Shown in pieces: positions 27,421-36,554 of a stretch of DNA of 64,000 nucleotides (positions are counted from its first letter, which is position 1; every line of letters begins with the position of its first letter). The DNA lies in NCBI RefSeq assembly GCF_014650755.1, contig NZ_BMVO01000003.1, positions 186,001 through 250,000 of the forward strand, given 5' to 3'. The translations under genes were made by a program, and so were the position numbers. This stretch comes from Streptomyces chryseus (GTDB lineage: Bacteria > Actinomycetota > Actinomycetes > Streptomycetales > Streptomycetaceae). Below the pieces are notes generated by a model that was not told the DNA's origin, ran no database searches, and saw only the letters and a program-made list of their open reading frames with translations.

Positions 27421-29901
27421 GTGACGAGCGTGGAAGTACCTGCCGAACCGTACGAGGACTCGGGACCCAGCGGCTACGCGGCGGCCCGGCTGCGACTTCT
27501 CCAGGAGGAGTCGCGGTCCGGGCCGTCGCGCCGCTCCGGCCTCGCGAAGCTGACCGACGACTGGCTGGAGGCGCTGTTCACCACGGCGGCCCTCGCATCG
27601 GGGGTGCGCGGCGCGGCCCTGGTCGCCGTCGGCGGTTACGGCCGGGGCGAACTGTCGCCGCGCAGCGACCTGGACCTGCTGCTCCTGCACGACGGCCGGG
27701 CCGACGCGGGCGCGATCGCCGCCCTCGCCGACCGCGTCTGGTACCCCGTGTGGGACCTGGGCATGGCCCTCGACCACTCCGTCCGCACACCCGCCGAGGC
27801 CCGCAGGACGGCCGGGGAGGACCTCAAGGTGCACCTCGGGCTCCTCGACGCCCGGCACATCGCCGGTGACCTGGGAGTCACCGCCGGACTGCGCACCGCC
27901 GTACTGGCCGACTGGCGCAACCTCGCGCCCAAGCGGCTGCCCGAACTCCACGAGCTGTGCCAGGAACGGGCCGCACGGCAGGGCGAACTCCAGTACCTCC
28001 TCGAACCCGACCTCAAGGAGGCGCGCGGCGGCCTGCGCGACGCCACCGCCCTGCGCGCCGTCGCCGCCTCCTGGCTGGCCGACGCGCCCCGCGAGGGCCT
28101 CGACGCGGCGCGGCGCCGGCTCCTCGACGTACGCGACGCGCTGCACCTGACCACGGGACGCGCCACCGACCGCCTCGCCCTCCAGGAGCAGGACCAGGTC
28201 GCCGCCGCGCTCGGGCTGCTGGACGCCGACACGCTGCTGCGGGAGGTGTACGAGGCGGCCCGCACCATCGCGTACGCCGGTGACGTCACCTGGCGCGAGG
28301 TGGGCCGCGTCCTGCGCGCCCGCTCGGTGCGCCCCAGGCTGCGCGCCATGCTCGGCGGCAAGACCGCGCCGGAGCGCACCCCGCTCGCCGAAGGCGTCGT
28401 CGAGCAGGACGGCGAGGTGGTGCTCGCCCGTACCGCGCGGCCCGAGCGCGACGCGGTGCTGCCGCTGCGGGCCGCCGCCGCGGCGGCCCAGTCGGGGCTC
28501 CCGGTCTCCCTGCACGCGGTACGCCGCCTGGCCGCCGTGGCGCGGCCGTTGCCCGTGCCGTGGCCGGCGGAGGCGCGCGAGGAGCTCGTCACCCTGCTCG
28601 GCGCGGGCGAGGCGACGATCCCGGTGTGGGAGGCGCTGGAGGCCGAGGGCCTCATCACGCGGCTGCTGCCCGACTGGGAGCGGGTACGGTGCCGCCCGCA
28701 GCGCAACCCCGTGCACACCTGGACCGTCGACCGGCACCTCGTCGAGACGGCCGTGCGGGCCTCCGCGTTCACCCGCCGCGTCCACCGCCCCGACCTGCTG
28801 CTGACCGCCGCCCTGCTGCACGACTTCGGCAAGGGCTGGCCCGGCGACCACTCGGTGGCCGGCGAGATCATCGCCCGCGACGTCGCCACCCGGATCGGCT
28901 TCGAACGCGCGGACGTGGGCGTGATCGCCACGCTCGTACGCCACCACCTGCTGCTCGTCGAGACTGCCACCCGGCGCGACCTGGACGACCCGGCGACCGT
29001 CCGGGCGGTCGCCGACGCGGTCGGATCGACCGGCACCCTCGAACTGCTGCACGCCCTCACCGAGGCCGACGCCCTGGCCACCGGGCCCGCCGCCTGGTCC
29101 GCCTGGCGCGCCTCGCTCGTCGCCGACCTGGTCAGGAGGGTCGCCGCCGTCCTCGCCGGCGCCGAACCGGCGGCTCCGCAGCCCGCCGCCCCCAGCGCCG
29201 AGCAGGAACGCCTCGCCATCGAGGCGTTCCGTACCGGCGGGCCCGTCCTCTCGCTGCGCGCGCAGCCGGAGGCGCACGAGGAGGACCCGGGGGACGAGCC
29301 GGAGCCGTTGGGCGTCGAGCTGCTGATCGCCGTACCGGACCAGCCCGGTGTGCTGCCCGCCGTGGCCGGCGTACTGGCGATGCACCGGCTGACCGTACGC
29401 ACGGCCGAGCTGCGGGCCGCCGAACTCCCCGGCGCCGTGGCCGCCGACGGCTCCGAGCCGGGGCCCGGCGTCCTGCTGCTCGACTGGCGGGTCGCGGCGG
29501 AGTACGGCGCGTTGCCACAGGCGGCCCGGCTGCGGGCGGACCTCGTGCGCGCCCTGGACGGCTCGCTGGACATCCCCTCGCGCCTGGCGGAGCGGGAGCG
29601 CGCGTACGAGAAGAACCCGCGCCGGCGCGGCGCCCAGGCCCCGCCGCCCCGCGTGACGGTCGCCCCCGCCGGCTCCCGCCTCGCGACGGTGATCGAGGTG
29701 CGCGCCCAGGACGCCCCCGGCCTGCTGCACCGCATCGGCCACGCCCTGGAGGCGGCGAAGGTACGGGTGCGCAGCGCCCACGTCTCGACGCTGGGCGCGA
29801 ACGCGGTCGACGCGTTCTACGTCACGGGGCCGAACGGCGCGCCGCTGCCGGAAGGCGAGGCCGCCGAGGTGGCCAGGGCGCTGGAGGGTGCGCTGCGGTA
29901 G
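27421..29901 (+). CDS. glnD: GlnD, PII-modifying nucleotidyltransferase
   Basis: Modifies and demodifies GlnK in response to nitrogen. In Streptomyces the reaction is adenylylation rather than uridylylation. Domain order over 826 residues: nucleotidyltransferase GGYGRGELSPRSDLDLLLLH near residue 69; linker; HD phosphohydrolase with LLHDFGKGWPGDHS near residue 466; two ACT domains, the first beginning VELLIAVPDQPGVLP near 635 and the second ATVIEVRAQDAPGLLHRIGH near 757. The GTG at 27421 follows a weak GGGAGCTG site. It completes the amtB-glnK-glnD operon. Confidence 0.94.
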   Translation: MTSVEVPAEPYEDSGPSGYAAARLRLLQEESRSGPSRRSGLAKLTDDWLEALFTTAALASGVRGAALVAVGGYGRGELSPRSDLDLLLLHDGRADAGAIAALADRVWYPVWDLGMALDHSVRTPAEARRTAGEDLKVHLGLLDARHIAGDLGVTAGLRTAVLADWRNLAPKRLPELHELCQERAARQGELQYLLEPDLKEARGGLRDATALRAVAASWLADAPREGLDAARRRLLDVRDALHLTTGRATDRLALQEQDQVAAALGLLDADTLLREVYEAARTIAYAGDVTWREVGRVLRARSVRPRLRAMLGGKTAPERTPLAEGVVEQDGEVVLARTARPERDAVLPLRAAAAAAQSGLPVSLHAVRRLAAVARPLPVPWPAEAREELVTLLGAGEATIPVWEALEAEGLITRLLPDWERVRCRPQRNPVHTWTVDRHLVETAVRASAFTRRVHRPDLLLTAALLHDFGKGWPGDHSVAGEIIARDVATRIGFERADVGVIATLVRHHLLLVETATRRDLDDPATVRAVADAVGSTGTLELLHALTEADALATGPAAWSAWRASLVADLVRRVAAVLAGAEPAAPQPAAPSAEQERLAIEAFRTGGPVLSLRAQPEAHEEDPGDEPEPLGVELLIAVPDQPGVLPAVAGVLAMHRLTVRTAELRAAELPGAVAADGSEPGPGVLLLDWRVAAEYGALPQAARLRADLVRALDGSLDIPSRLAERERAYEKNPRRRGAQAPPPRVTVAPAGSRLATVIEVRAQDAPGLLHRIGHALEAAKVRVRSAHVSTLGANAVDAFYVTGPNGAPLPEGEAAEVARALEGALR

Positions 29902-29990
29902 GGGAAGGGGGCAGACCCCACCGCAGACGGACAGATACCCTGGGGGCATCTGTGTCCACCCGCCCCCTGACCCGAGGATTCGCGACCGCC

Positions 29991-31544
29991 GTGTTCGATA
30001 CTCTTTCCGACCGCCTCGCAGCGACATTCAAGAGCCTCCGGGGCAAGGGCCGCCTGTCCGAGGCGGACATCGACGCCACGGCACGTGAGATCCGTATCGC
30101 GCTGCTGGAAGCGGATGTCGCGCTGCCCGTCGTCCGGGCGTTCATCAAGCAAGTCAAGGAGCGCGCCGCCGGGGCCGAGGTCTCGCAGGCGCTGAACCCC
30201 GCGCAGCAGGTCATCAAGATCGTCAACGAGGAGCTCATCGGCATCCTCGGCGGCGAGACCCGCCGCCTGCGGTTCGCCAAGAACCCGCCCACCGTGATCA
30301 TGCTCGCGGGTCTCCAGGGCGCCGGTAAGACGACCCTCGCCGGAAAGCTGGGTCTGTGGCTCAAGGGCCAGGGCCACTCGCCGATCCTGGTCGCCTGCGA
30401 CCTCCAGCGCCCCAACGCCGTGAACCAGCTCAGCGTCGTCGCCGAGCGCGCCGGCGTCGCCGTCTACGCGCCCGAGCCGGGCAACGGCACCGGCGACCCG
30501 GTCAAGGTCGCCAAGGACTCGATCGAGTACGCCAAGAACAAGCTGCACGACATCGTCATCGTCGACACCGCGGGCCGCCTCGGCATCGACCAGGAGCTGA
30601 TGCGGCAGGCCGCGGACATCCGCGATGCCGTCAGCCCCGACGAGGTCCTCTTCGTCGTCGACGCGATGATCGGCCAGGACGCGGTCAACACCGCCGAGGC
30701 GTTCCGCGACGGCGTCGGCTTCGACGGCGTGGTGCTCTCCAAGCTCGACGGTGACGCCCGCGGTGGCGCCGCGCTGTCGATCGCCAAGGTGACCGGCCGC
30801 CAGATCATGTTCGCCTCCAACGGCGAGAAGCTGGACGACTTCGACGCGTTCCACCCGGACCGCATGGCGTCCCGCATCCTCGGCATGGGCGACATGCTGT
30901 CGCTCATCGAGAAGGCCGAGCAGACCTTCAGCCAGCAAGAGGCCGAAGCGATGGCGGCCAAGCTGGCGAGCAGCAAGGGCAAGGACTTCACGCTCGACGA
31001 CTTCCTGGCCCAGATGGAGCAGGTCCGCAAGATGGGCTCCATCTCCAAGCTGCTCGGCATGATGCCCGGCATGGGGCAGATCAAGGAGCAGATCGCCAAC
31101 ATCGACGAGCGCGACGTGGACCGCACCGCCGCGATCATCAAGTCGATGACCCCCGCCGAGCGCCAGGACCCGACGATCATCAACGGCTCGCGCCGTGCCC
31201 GCGTCGCCAAGGGCTCGGGCGTCGAGGTCAGCGCCGTCAAGAACCTCGTGGAGCGGTTCTTCGAGGCGCGCAAGATGATGTCGAAGATGGCTCAGGGCGG
31301 CGGGATGCCCGGCATGCCGGGCATCCCCGGCATGGGCGGCGGCCCCGGCCGGCAGAAGAAGCAGCAGAAGCAGGCCAAGGGCAAGCGCAAGAGCGGCAAC
31401 CCGATGAAGCGCAAGCTGGAGGAGCAGGCCGCGGCCGAGCGCCGCGAGCAGGCCGCGCAGGCGGGCGGCGCGCTGGGCCTGCCGGCCGGCCAGGGCGCCC
31501 AGGACTTCGAGCTTCCCGACGAGTTCAAGAAGTTCATGGGCTGA
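29991..31544 (+). CDS. ffh: Signal recognition particle protein Ffh (SRP54)
   Basis: GTPase that binds signal sequences and 4.5S RNA and delivers ribosomes to FtsY. The GTG at 29991 gives MFDTLSDRLAATFKSLRGKG, the standard N-terminus; the upstream in-frame extension is unconserved. G1 is GLQGAGKTTLAGKLG near residue 107, DTAGRLGID near 193, and TKLD-equivalent SKLDGDARGG near 248. The Met-rich M domain spans residues 300-445, followed by a Gly/Met/Pro linker and a Lys-rich tail ending DEFKKFMG. Length 517 residues. The next terminator is bidirectional with the convergent methyltransferase. Confidence 0.96.
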   Translation: MFDTLSDRLAATFKSLRGKGRLSEADIDATAREIRIALLEADVALPVVRAFIKQVKERAAGAEVSQALNPAQQVIKIVNEELIGILGGETRRLRFAKNPPTVIMLAGLQGAGKTTLAGKLGLWLKGQGHSPILVACDLQRPNAVNQLSVVAERAGVAVYAPEPGNGTGDPVKVAKDSIEYAKNKLHDIVIVDTAGRLGIDQELMRQAADIRDAVSPDEVLFVVDAMIGQDAVNTAEAFRDGVGFDGVVLSKLDGDARGGAALSIAKVTGRQIMFASNGEKLDDFDAFHPDRMASRILGMGDMLSLIEKAEQTFSQQEAEAMAAKLASSKGKDFTLDDFLAQMEQVRKMGSISKLLGMMPGMGQIKEQIANIDERDVDRTAAIIKSMTPAERQDPTIINGSRRARVAKGSGVEVSAVKNLVERFFEARKMMSKMAQGGGMPGMPGIPGMGGGPGRQKKQQKQAKGKRKSGNPMKRKLEEQAAAERREQAAQAGGALGLPAGQGAQDFELPDEFKKFMG

Positions 31545-31566
31545 CGCCGGACCGTACGCACCGCGC

Positions 31567-31603
31567 CGTGGGCGCCCCCTCCTTCCCGGAGCGGGCGCCC
31601 ACG
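31567..31603 (+). terminator. Hairpin between convergent ffh and methyltransferase genes
   Basis: An 11-bp perfect stem CGTGGGCGCCC (31567-31577) pairs with 31593-31603 around a 15-base loop. It lies between two converging stops and has no T run on either side; it may serve both directions. Confidence 0.6.
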
Positions 31604-31607
31604 TGCG

Positions 31608-32489
31608 TCACGGCGTACGCGCGATCAGGTAGCGGAAGACGTTCGACATCCAGACCGTTCCGTCCCGCCGCACATGCGGGTGCAGCGCCTCGGTGAGCTC
31701 CTTCTCCACCTGGCCCGGATCCGTGGCCCGCACCGCCGCGTCGAACAGCCCGGTCGACAGCAGGCCGCGTACGGCGCTGTCCATGTCGGCGTAACCGAAG
31801 GGGCAGGCGACCCGCCCCGAGCCGTCCGGTTTCAGGCCGGCCCGCGAGGCCACGTCCTCCAGGTCGTCCCTGAGCGCCGGACGCCAGCCCCGGCCGCCGC
31901 CGGAGCGCAGCGTCTCGGTCAGCCGGGAGGCGACCCGCAGCACCGCGGACGTCGCACAGCGCTCGGGCGGGCCCCAGCCCGCCAGCAGTACTTCGCTGCC
32001 GCGCTCGGCGAGGGGTATCGCGCTTTCCAGCGCCGCGGTGAGCCCCTCGGAGTCGCCGGCCGCGCAGCCGAGCGGTTCGAAGGCGGTGACGAGGTTGTAC
32101 GCCCGGGGGTCGGCGCCGCAGACCTGCGCCGAATCGCCTTCGTACAGGCGTACGGTCTCCTTCGCTTCCTCGGGCGCGCCGCCCGCGCGCGGCGCGTCCG
32201 CCAGCAGGCGTTCCCGGGCCAGCGCGACCCGCTCCGGATCGGCATCGACGCCTGTCACGTGCGCGCCTCGCGAGGCGGCGATCAGCAGGGCGAGACCCGA
32301 GCCGCAGCCGAGGCCGAGCAGCCTGGTGGCGGGGCCCACCTCCAGCCGGTCGTACGCCGCTTCGTAGAGCGGCACCAGCATCCGCTCCTGAATCTCGGCC
32401 CAGTCGCGGGCGCGCGCGCCCGCGTCGGTCGCCGGCGCTGAGGCTGTGTTCGGGTCGTGCCGGTGGTGCCGGACGAGCGTAGGTGTCAT
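31608..32489 (-). CDS. SAM-dependent methyltransferase, class I
   Basis: A 293-residue Rossmann-fold methyltransferase. Motif I is RLLGLGCGSGLALLIAASRG near residue 55, followed by VTGVDADPERVALARERLLA, the adenine-binding acidic loop. A central region has YNLVTAFEPLGCAAGD near residue 131. The C-terminal part has FGYADMDSAVRGLLSTGLFD. Substrate is unknown. The ATG at 32489 gives MTPTLVRHHRHDPN; an ATG at 32519 with AGGA upstream is a reasonable alternative and adds ten residues. It is convergent with ffh and divergent from the SprT-like gene. Confidence 0.82.
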   Translation of the reverse strand: MTPTLVRHHRHDPNTASAPATDAGARARDWAEIQERMLVPLYEAAYDRLEVGPATRLLGLGCGSGLALLIAASRGAHVTGVDADPERVALARERLLADAPRAGGAPEEAKETVRLYEGDSAQVCGADPRAYNLVTAFEPLGCAAGDSEGLTAALESAIPLAERGSEVLLAGWGPPERCATSAVLRVASRLTETLRSGGGRGWRPALRDDLEDVASRAGLKPDGSGRVACPFGYADMDSAVRGLLSTGLFDAAVRATDPGQVEKELTEALHPHVRRDGTVWMSNVFRYLIARTP

Positions 32490-33048
32490 CGAAAGCGCCC
32501 CAATCCGCCGAGAGGTCATGTCGTGTCCTGATGGACGTTCCCCCGTGTGCGTGCGCCTGTACTCCCCGTAGCCAGGGAACTCCGCATCCGGCGGCAAGTC
32601 CAGGGGTTGAAGGGCAATGCTTGTATGCCCCTGCCGTGCGCCCCCGCGCCGGAGCGGATCCAGATTCCAGAGTGCCGCCGCCCGGCGGATCCCGCCACGG
32701 GAAGGGCGGCCGCCGTCCGGTCGCCCTTCACCGGGGACGGGGCGGTGCCGGGCCTGCGCTGCGCCCCCGGTACTGTCGCGGTCTGCGGCCCCGCCCTCGG
32801 GGCCGCCGCCGGCTCCCGGGCCGCTTCTCGCGCCCGCTGGAGCGACCGTTGCCCCGGCGTGCGGCCTTTTCTACGCGCCGGGGCGTACGCGCGGGTACGC
32901 CCCGGGATGATGCGTGCTGGGCGTGTCCTCCGCAGATCAGCGCACCCGCCCTCGTCACGACGCATCAATGGCAACTGACTGGTACGTGCAAATTATTTGG
33001 GATGGCCCGGAATAGGAACACCGGGGCGTCCCGGCTCGTTGTCACGAC
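32490..33048. other. Long divergent intergenic region
   Basis: These 559 bp separate the methyltransferase from the SprT-like gene. Several open frames occur but none has codon bias, start context or recognisable product consistent with a gene. An ECF-type promoter candidate lies at its right end (33015-33040). An unusually AT-rich patch CAAATTATTTGGG sits just before it, at 32989-33001. Confidence 0.55.
33015..33040 (+). promoter_or_regulatory. ECF/SigR-like promoter candidate
   Basis: GGAAC (33015-33019), 18 bp, GTT (33038-33040) resembles the SigR consensus GGAAT-N18-GTT with one change. Transcription would start about at the GTG (33049) of the next gene, making it leaderless, and that gene indeed lacks a ribosome binding site. 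Confidence 0.35.
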
Positions 33049-33642
33049 GTGAGCACGACACCACCTGTTCTCGCCGCAGAGCTGGCGCAGGCGTGGGCCG
33101 ACATTCAGCGGTACCACCCCGAGCTGCCAGACCTAGCCGCGCCCGAATCCCTGATCGGAGAGTCCTCGTCCGCCTGTGGCGCCGAGCTCTCCTTCGAACG
33201 ACTGCTGCACGAGGCAGTCCACGGCATCGCCGCCGCCCGCGGCGTCCGTGACACCTCGCGCGCCGGCCGCTACCACAACCGCAGATTCCTCGCGATCGCC
33301 GAGGAGATGGGCCTCGACCACCCCGAGGAACCGCACCCGAGCAGCGGGTTCTCGCTGGTCTCGCTCAACCCCGAGGCGAGGCGGCGCTACCGGCCGACGA
33401 TCGAGCGGCTCCAGCGCGCCCTCAAGGCGCACACGGTCGCGACCGCGTCGGACACCAAGCGCTCCTTCCGCGGGCCCGCCGCCCGGCACGGCTCGTCCGG
33501 CGGCGGGGTGCGGGTCAAGGCCGTCTGCGACTGCGGGCGCAACGTCCGCGTCGTGCCGTCGGTCCTGGCCCAGGCGCCGATCGTGTGCGGGGGCTGCGGG
33601 AAGCCCTTCTGTATCCCGGAAGTGGTGGCCGCAGCGAGCTGA
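33049..33642 (+). CDS. SprT-like putative zinc metallopeptidase with C-terminal zinc ribbon
   Basis: A 197-residue protein usually labelled hypothetical. The N-terminal part has LLHEAVHGIAAARGV, an HExxH motif at His54-His58, followed by YHNRRFLAIAEEMGL with a third potential ligand His near residue 77. The C-terminal ribbon has Cys160-x-Cys162 and Cys180-x2-Cys183. This HExxH plus zinc ribbon plan resembles SprT/Spartan-type proteins, some of which cut DNA-protein crosslinks; activity here is inferred. The start codon is a GTG without a ribosome binding site. rpsP lies 217 bp downstream as a separate unit. Confidence 0.75.
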   Translation: MSTTPPVLAAELAQAWADIQRYHPELPDLAAPESLIGESSSACGAELSFERLLHEAVHGIAAARGVRDTSRAGRYHNRRFLAIAEEMGLDHPEEPHPSSGFSLVSLNPEARRRYRPTIERLQRALKAHTVATASDTKRSFRGPAARHGSSGGGVRVKAVCDCGRNVRVVPSVLAQAPIVCGGCGKPFCIPEVVAAAS

Positions 33643-33859
33643 CCGCCTCCTCCACCGGCGCCGCCGGTGCCCGGTCGCAGCCGCCTTGGCCGGGTGCCGG
33701 GGTGCCGCACGGGTGTGGCACAATGGCTAGCTGTACTCGACAGCCGCACAGGAACCCTCTCGCCTCCGGCTGACGCGTCCATCGGGCACCCGAGTACCGC
33801 AACCCCACGTGGCATCTTGTTGTGCCCAACCACGTCAGAGACCAGGAGACACCACTCCA

Positions 33860-34303
33860 GTGGCAGTCAAGATCAAGCTGAAGCGTCTGGGCAAGATCCG
33901 TTCGCCTCACTACCGCATCGTCGTCGCCGACTCCCGTACCCGCCGTGACGGCCGGGCCATCGAGGAGATCGGTCTGTACCACCCGGTGCAGAACCCCTCG
34001 CGCATCGAGGTCAACTCGGAGCGTGCGCAGTACTGGCTGTCCGTCGGCGCCCAGCCGACCGAGCCGGTCATGGCCATCCTGAAGCTCACCGGTGACTGGC
34101 AGGCGCACAAGGGCCTCCCCGCCCCGGCTCCGCTGCTCCAGCCGGAGACGAAGGCCGACAAGCGCGCTTCGTTCGACGCGTTCGCCAAGACCCTCGAGGG
34201 TGGCGACGAGTCCAAGGGTGAGGCCATCACCCCGAAGGCGAAGAAGGCCGACAAGAAGGCTGACGAGGCTCCGGCCGAGTCCGCTGAGTCGACCGAGGCC
34301 TGA
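33860..34303 (+). CDS. rpsP: 30S ribosomal protein S16
   Basis: Small-subunit assembly protein. The GTG at 33860 gives [19 protein letters not shown] with AGGAG about 11 bp upstream. Residues 1-85 are the S16 core ([36 protein letters not shown]). The rest is a Lys/Ala/Glu-rich extension typical of actinobacteria, giving 147 residues in all. It heads the rpsP-khpA-rimM-trmD-rplS set. A TGGCACAATGG sequence about 140 bp upstream may hold the -10 element. Confidence 0.97.
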   Translation: MAVKIKLKRLGKIRSPHYRIVVADSRTRRDGRAIEEIGLYHPVQNPSRIEVNSERAQYWLSVGAQPTEPVMAILKLTGDWQAHKGLPAPAPLLQPETKADKRASFDAFAKTLEGGDESKGEAITPKAKKADKKADEAPAESAESTEA

Positions 34304-34305
34304 GC

Positions 34306-34545
34306 ATGCTCGAGGAGGCTCTTGAGCACCTCGTGAAGGGCATTGTCGACAATCCCGACGATGTGCAGGTCGCCTCGCGCAACCTGCGCCGCGGACGCGT
34401 GCTGGAGGTCCGGGTCCACCCCGACGACCTCGGCAAGGTCATCGGCCGCAACGGCCGCACCGCTCGCGCTCTGCGTACGGTCGTGGGCGCCATCGGCGGC
34501 CGTGGCATCCGCGTCGACCTCGTCGACGTGGACCAGGTCCGCTGA
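34306..34545 (+). CDS. khpA: KH-domain RNA-binding protein KhpA
   Basis: A 79-residue single KH domain. The RNA-binding loop is VIGRNGRTARALRTVV near residue 45 (GxxG as GRNG). It begins MLEEALEHLVKGIVDNPDDV, 2 bp past the rpsP stop, the usual place for this family. In other bacteria KhpA pairs with KhpB/Jag and binds many RNAs; that partner is not here. Confident on family, less on cellular role. Confidence 0.9.
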   Translation: MLEEALEHLVKGIVDNPDDVQVASRNLRRGRVLEVRVHPDDLGKVIGRNGRTARALRTVVGAIGGRGIRVDLVDVDQVR

Positions 34546-34641
34546 CGTAGTCGACCAGTTTTACCTAGATACGCCGGCTCGGGCCGGGGAGGGCTCACCA
34601 GCCCTTCCCGGCCCGTAGTCGTACGACAGGAGAAACATCAA

Positions 34642-35205
34642 GTGCAGCTCGTAGTCGCGCGGATCGGCCGCGCCCACGGGATCAAGGGCGAGGTCACGGT
34701 AGAGGTGCGTACGGACGAGCCGGAGCTGCGGCTCGGGCCCGGCGCCGTACTCGCCACGGACCCGGCCTCCGCAGGGCCGCTGACCGTCGAGACCGGCCGG
34801 GTGCACAGCGGCCGGCTGCTGCTGCGCTTCGCGGGCGTCAAGGACCGCACCGCGGCCGAGGCGCTGCGCAACACGCTCCTGATCGCCGAGGTCGATCCAC
34901 AGGCGACTCCGGAGGACCCGGAGGAGTTCTACGACCACCAGCTGATGGACCTCGACGTCGTCCTCGCCGACGGCACCGCGGTCGGCCGGATCACCGAGAT
35001 CACCCACCTGCCCTCGCAGGACCTGTTCATCGTCGAGCGCCCCGACGGCAGCGAGGTGATGGTCCCCTTCGTCGAGGAGATCGTCGCCGAGATCGACCTT
35101 GAGGAGCAGCGCGCGGTCATCACGCCGCCGCCGGGCCTGATCGACGACAGCCAGGCAGAGGTGGCGTCCAGCCGGGACGACGAGACCGGCCAGGACGAAG
35201 ACTGA
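34642..35205 (+). CDS. rimM: Ribosome maturation factor RimM
   Basis: Helps 30S head assembly by binding S19 and 16S rRNA. The 187 residues start [20 protein letters not shown], the conserved RimM N-terminal barrel. The PRC-barrel half includes [13 protein letters not shown] near residue 93, [15 protein letters not shown] and [14 protein letters not shown]. An acidic tail follows. Its stop overlaps the trmD start as TGATG. An AGGAG site precedes the GTG. Confidence 0.96.
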   Translation: MQLVVARIGRAHGIKGEVTVEVRTDEPELRLGPGAVLATDPASAGPLTVETGRVHSGRLLLRFAGVKDRTAAEALRNTLLIAEVDPQATPEDPEEFYDHQLMDLDVVLADGTAVGRITEITHLPSQDLFIVERPDGSEVMVPFVEEIVAEIDLEEQRAVITPPPGLIDDSQAEVASSRDDETGQDED

Positions 35206-36026
35206 TGCGGCTCGACGTCGTCACGATCTTCCCCGAGTACCTGGAGCCGCTGAACGTCTCGCTCGTCGGCAAGGCCCGCGCGCGCGGACAGCTCGACGTA
35301 CGCGTGCACGACCTGCGGGACTGGACGTACGACCGCCACAACACGGTCGACGACACCCCCTACGGCGGCGGACCCGGCATGGTCATGAAGACCGAGCCCT
35401 GGGGCGCGGCACTCGACGACGCCCTGGCCGACGGCTACGAGCACGGGGCGCACGGCCCGGTGCTGGTCGTGCCGACGCCCAGCGGCCGGCCGTTCACCCA
35501 GGAACTGGCCGTCGAGCTCTCCGAGCGGCCCTGGCTGGTCTTCACACCCGCGCGGTACGAGGGCATCGACCGCCGCGTCGTCGACGAGTACGCCACCCGC
35601 ATGCCGGTGTACGAGGTCTCCATCGGGGACTACGTCCTGGCGGGCGGCGAGGCCGCCGTACTGGTGATCACCGAGGCCGTCGCCCGGCTGCTGCCCGGAG
35701 TGCTGGGCAACGCCGAATCCCACCGCGACGACTCCTTCGCGCCCGGCGCGATGGCCGGCCTGCTCGAAGGCCCCGTCTACACCAAGCCGCCCGAGTGGCG
35801 CGACCGCGGCATCCCCGAGGTGCTGCTGAGCGGCCACCACGGGAAGATCGCCCGGTGGCGGCGGGACGAGGCGCTGCGGCGTACCACCGCCAATCGGCCG
35901 GACCTCATCGAGCGCTGCGACCCGGCGGTTTTCGACAAGAAGGACCGCGAGATGCTCAGCATCCTCGGCTGGCGGCCCGGTGCCGACGGCCGATTTGGGC
36001 GTAACCCCGAGGCCGTGGAAGAATAG
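35205..36026 (+). CDS. trmD: tRNA (guanine(37)-N1)-methyltransferase TrmD
   Basis: Essential enzyme that forms m1G37 in tRNAs reading CNN codons, preventing frameshifts. The 273 residues include the trefoil-knot SAM site: DDTPYGGGPGMVMK near residue 47, RYEGIDRRVVDEYATR near 121, and SIGDYVLAGGEAAVLVI near 141. The C-terminal tRNA-binding part has GHHGKIARWRRDEAL. It is translationally coupled to rimM by a TGATG overlap. Confidence 0.97.
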   Translation: MRLDVVTIFPEYLEPLNVSLVGKARARGQLDVRVHDLRDWTYDRHNTVDDTPYGGGPGMVMKTEPWGAALDDALADGYEHGAHGPVLVVPTPSGRPFTQELAVELSERPWLVFTPARYEGIDRRVVDEYATRMPVYEVSIGDYVLAGGEAAVLVITEAVARLLPGVLGNAESHRDDSFAPGAMAGLLEGPVYTKPPEWRDRGIPEVLLSGHHGKIARWRRDEALRRTTANRPDLIERCDPAVFDKKDREMLSILGWRPGADGRFGRNPEAVEE

Positions 36027-36157
36027 GCCGCTGCTGTACGTCCGGCGTGCGCCCCTGCCACAGGGGGAACGACGCCCGCCCGACGCGGACAGCACCCCGA
36101 AACTCTCTTATCGAATTCCGTCGATGACCTGTGGCATCGGCGAGGAAGCAGACTCAC

Positions 36158-36508
36158 ATGTCCAGCCTTCTCGACTCCGTCGACTCCGCGTCGCTGCGTA
36201 CCGACCTTCCCGCGTTCCGCCCCGGTGACACCGTGAACGTCCACGTTCGCGTCATCGAGGGCAACCGCTCGCGTGTGCAGCAGTTCAAGGGCGTAGTCAT
36301 CCGCCGCCAGGGTTCTGGCGTCCGCGAGACCTTCACGGTCCGCAAGGTCTCCTTCTCCGTCGGCGTCGAGCGCACCTTCCCGGTGCACAGCCCGATCTTC
36401 GAGAAGATCGAGCTCATCTCCCGCGGTGACGTCCGCCGCGCGAAGCTGTACTTCCTCCGTGAGCTGCGCGGCAAGGCCGCGAAGATCAAGGAGAAGCGCG
36501 ACCGCTAA
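36158..36508 (+). CDS. rplS: 50S ribosomal protein L19
   Basis: Protein at the subunit interface. The 116 residues start [14 protein letters not shown] at the ATG at 36158, with AGGAAG 9 bp upstream; ATG at 36131 is in frame but unconserved. Core motifs are [30 protein letters not shown] and [14 protein letters not shown] 131-bp gap from trmD suggests an additional promoter or leader; nothing decisive is visible there. Confidence 0.97.
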   Translation: MSSLLDSVDSASLRTDLPAFRPGDTVNVHVRVIEGNRSRVQQFKGVVIRRQGSGVRETFTVRKVSFSVGVERTFPVHSPIFEKIELISRGDVRRAKLYFLRELRGKAAKIKEKRDR

Positions 36509-36554
36509 GTCGCGCACTCGGCGCCCGGGACCGGCCGGATAGGCTCACGTTCCG

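Noticed and set aside
32516..32974. Possible 150-residue reverse-strand gene in the gap before the SprT-like gene
   Set aside because: No ribosome binding site, Arg/Gly-rich low-complexity product and poor codon-position bias; the gap is better read as regulatory DNA.
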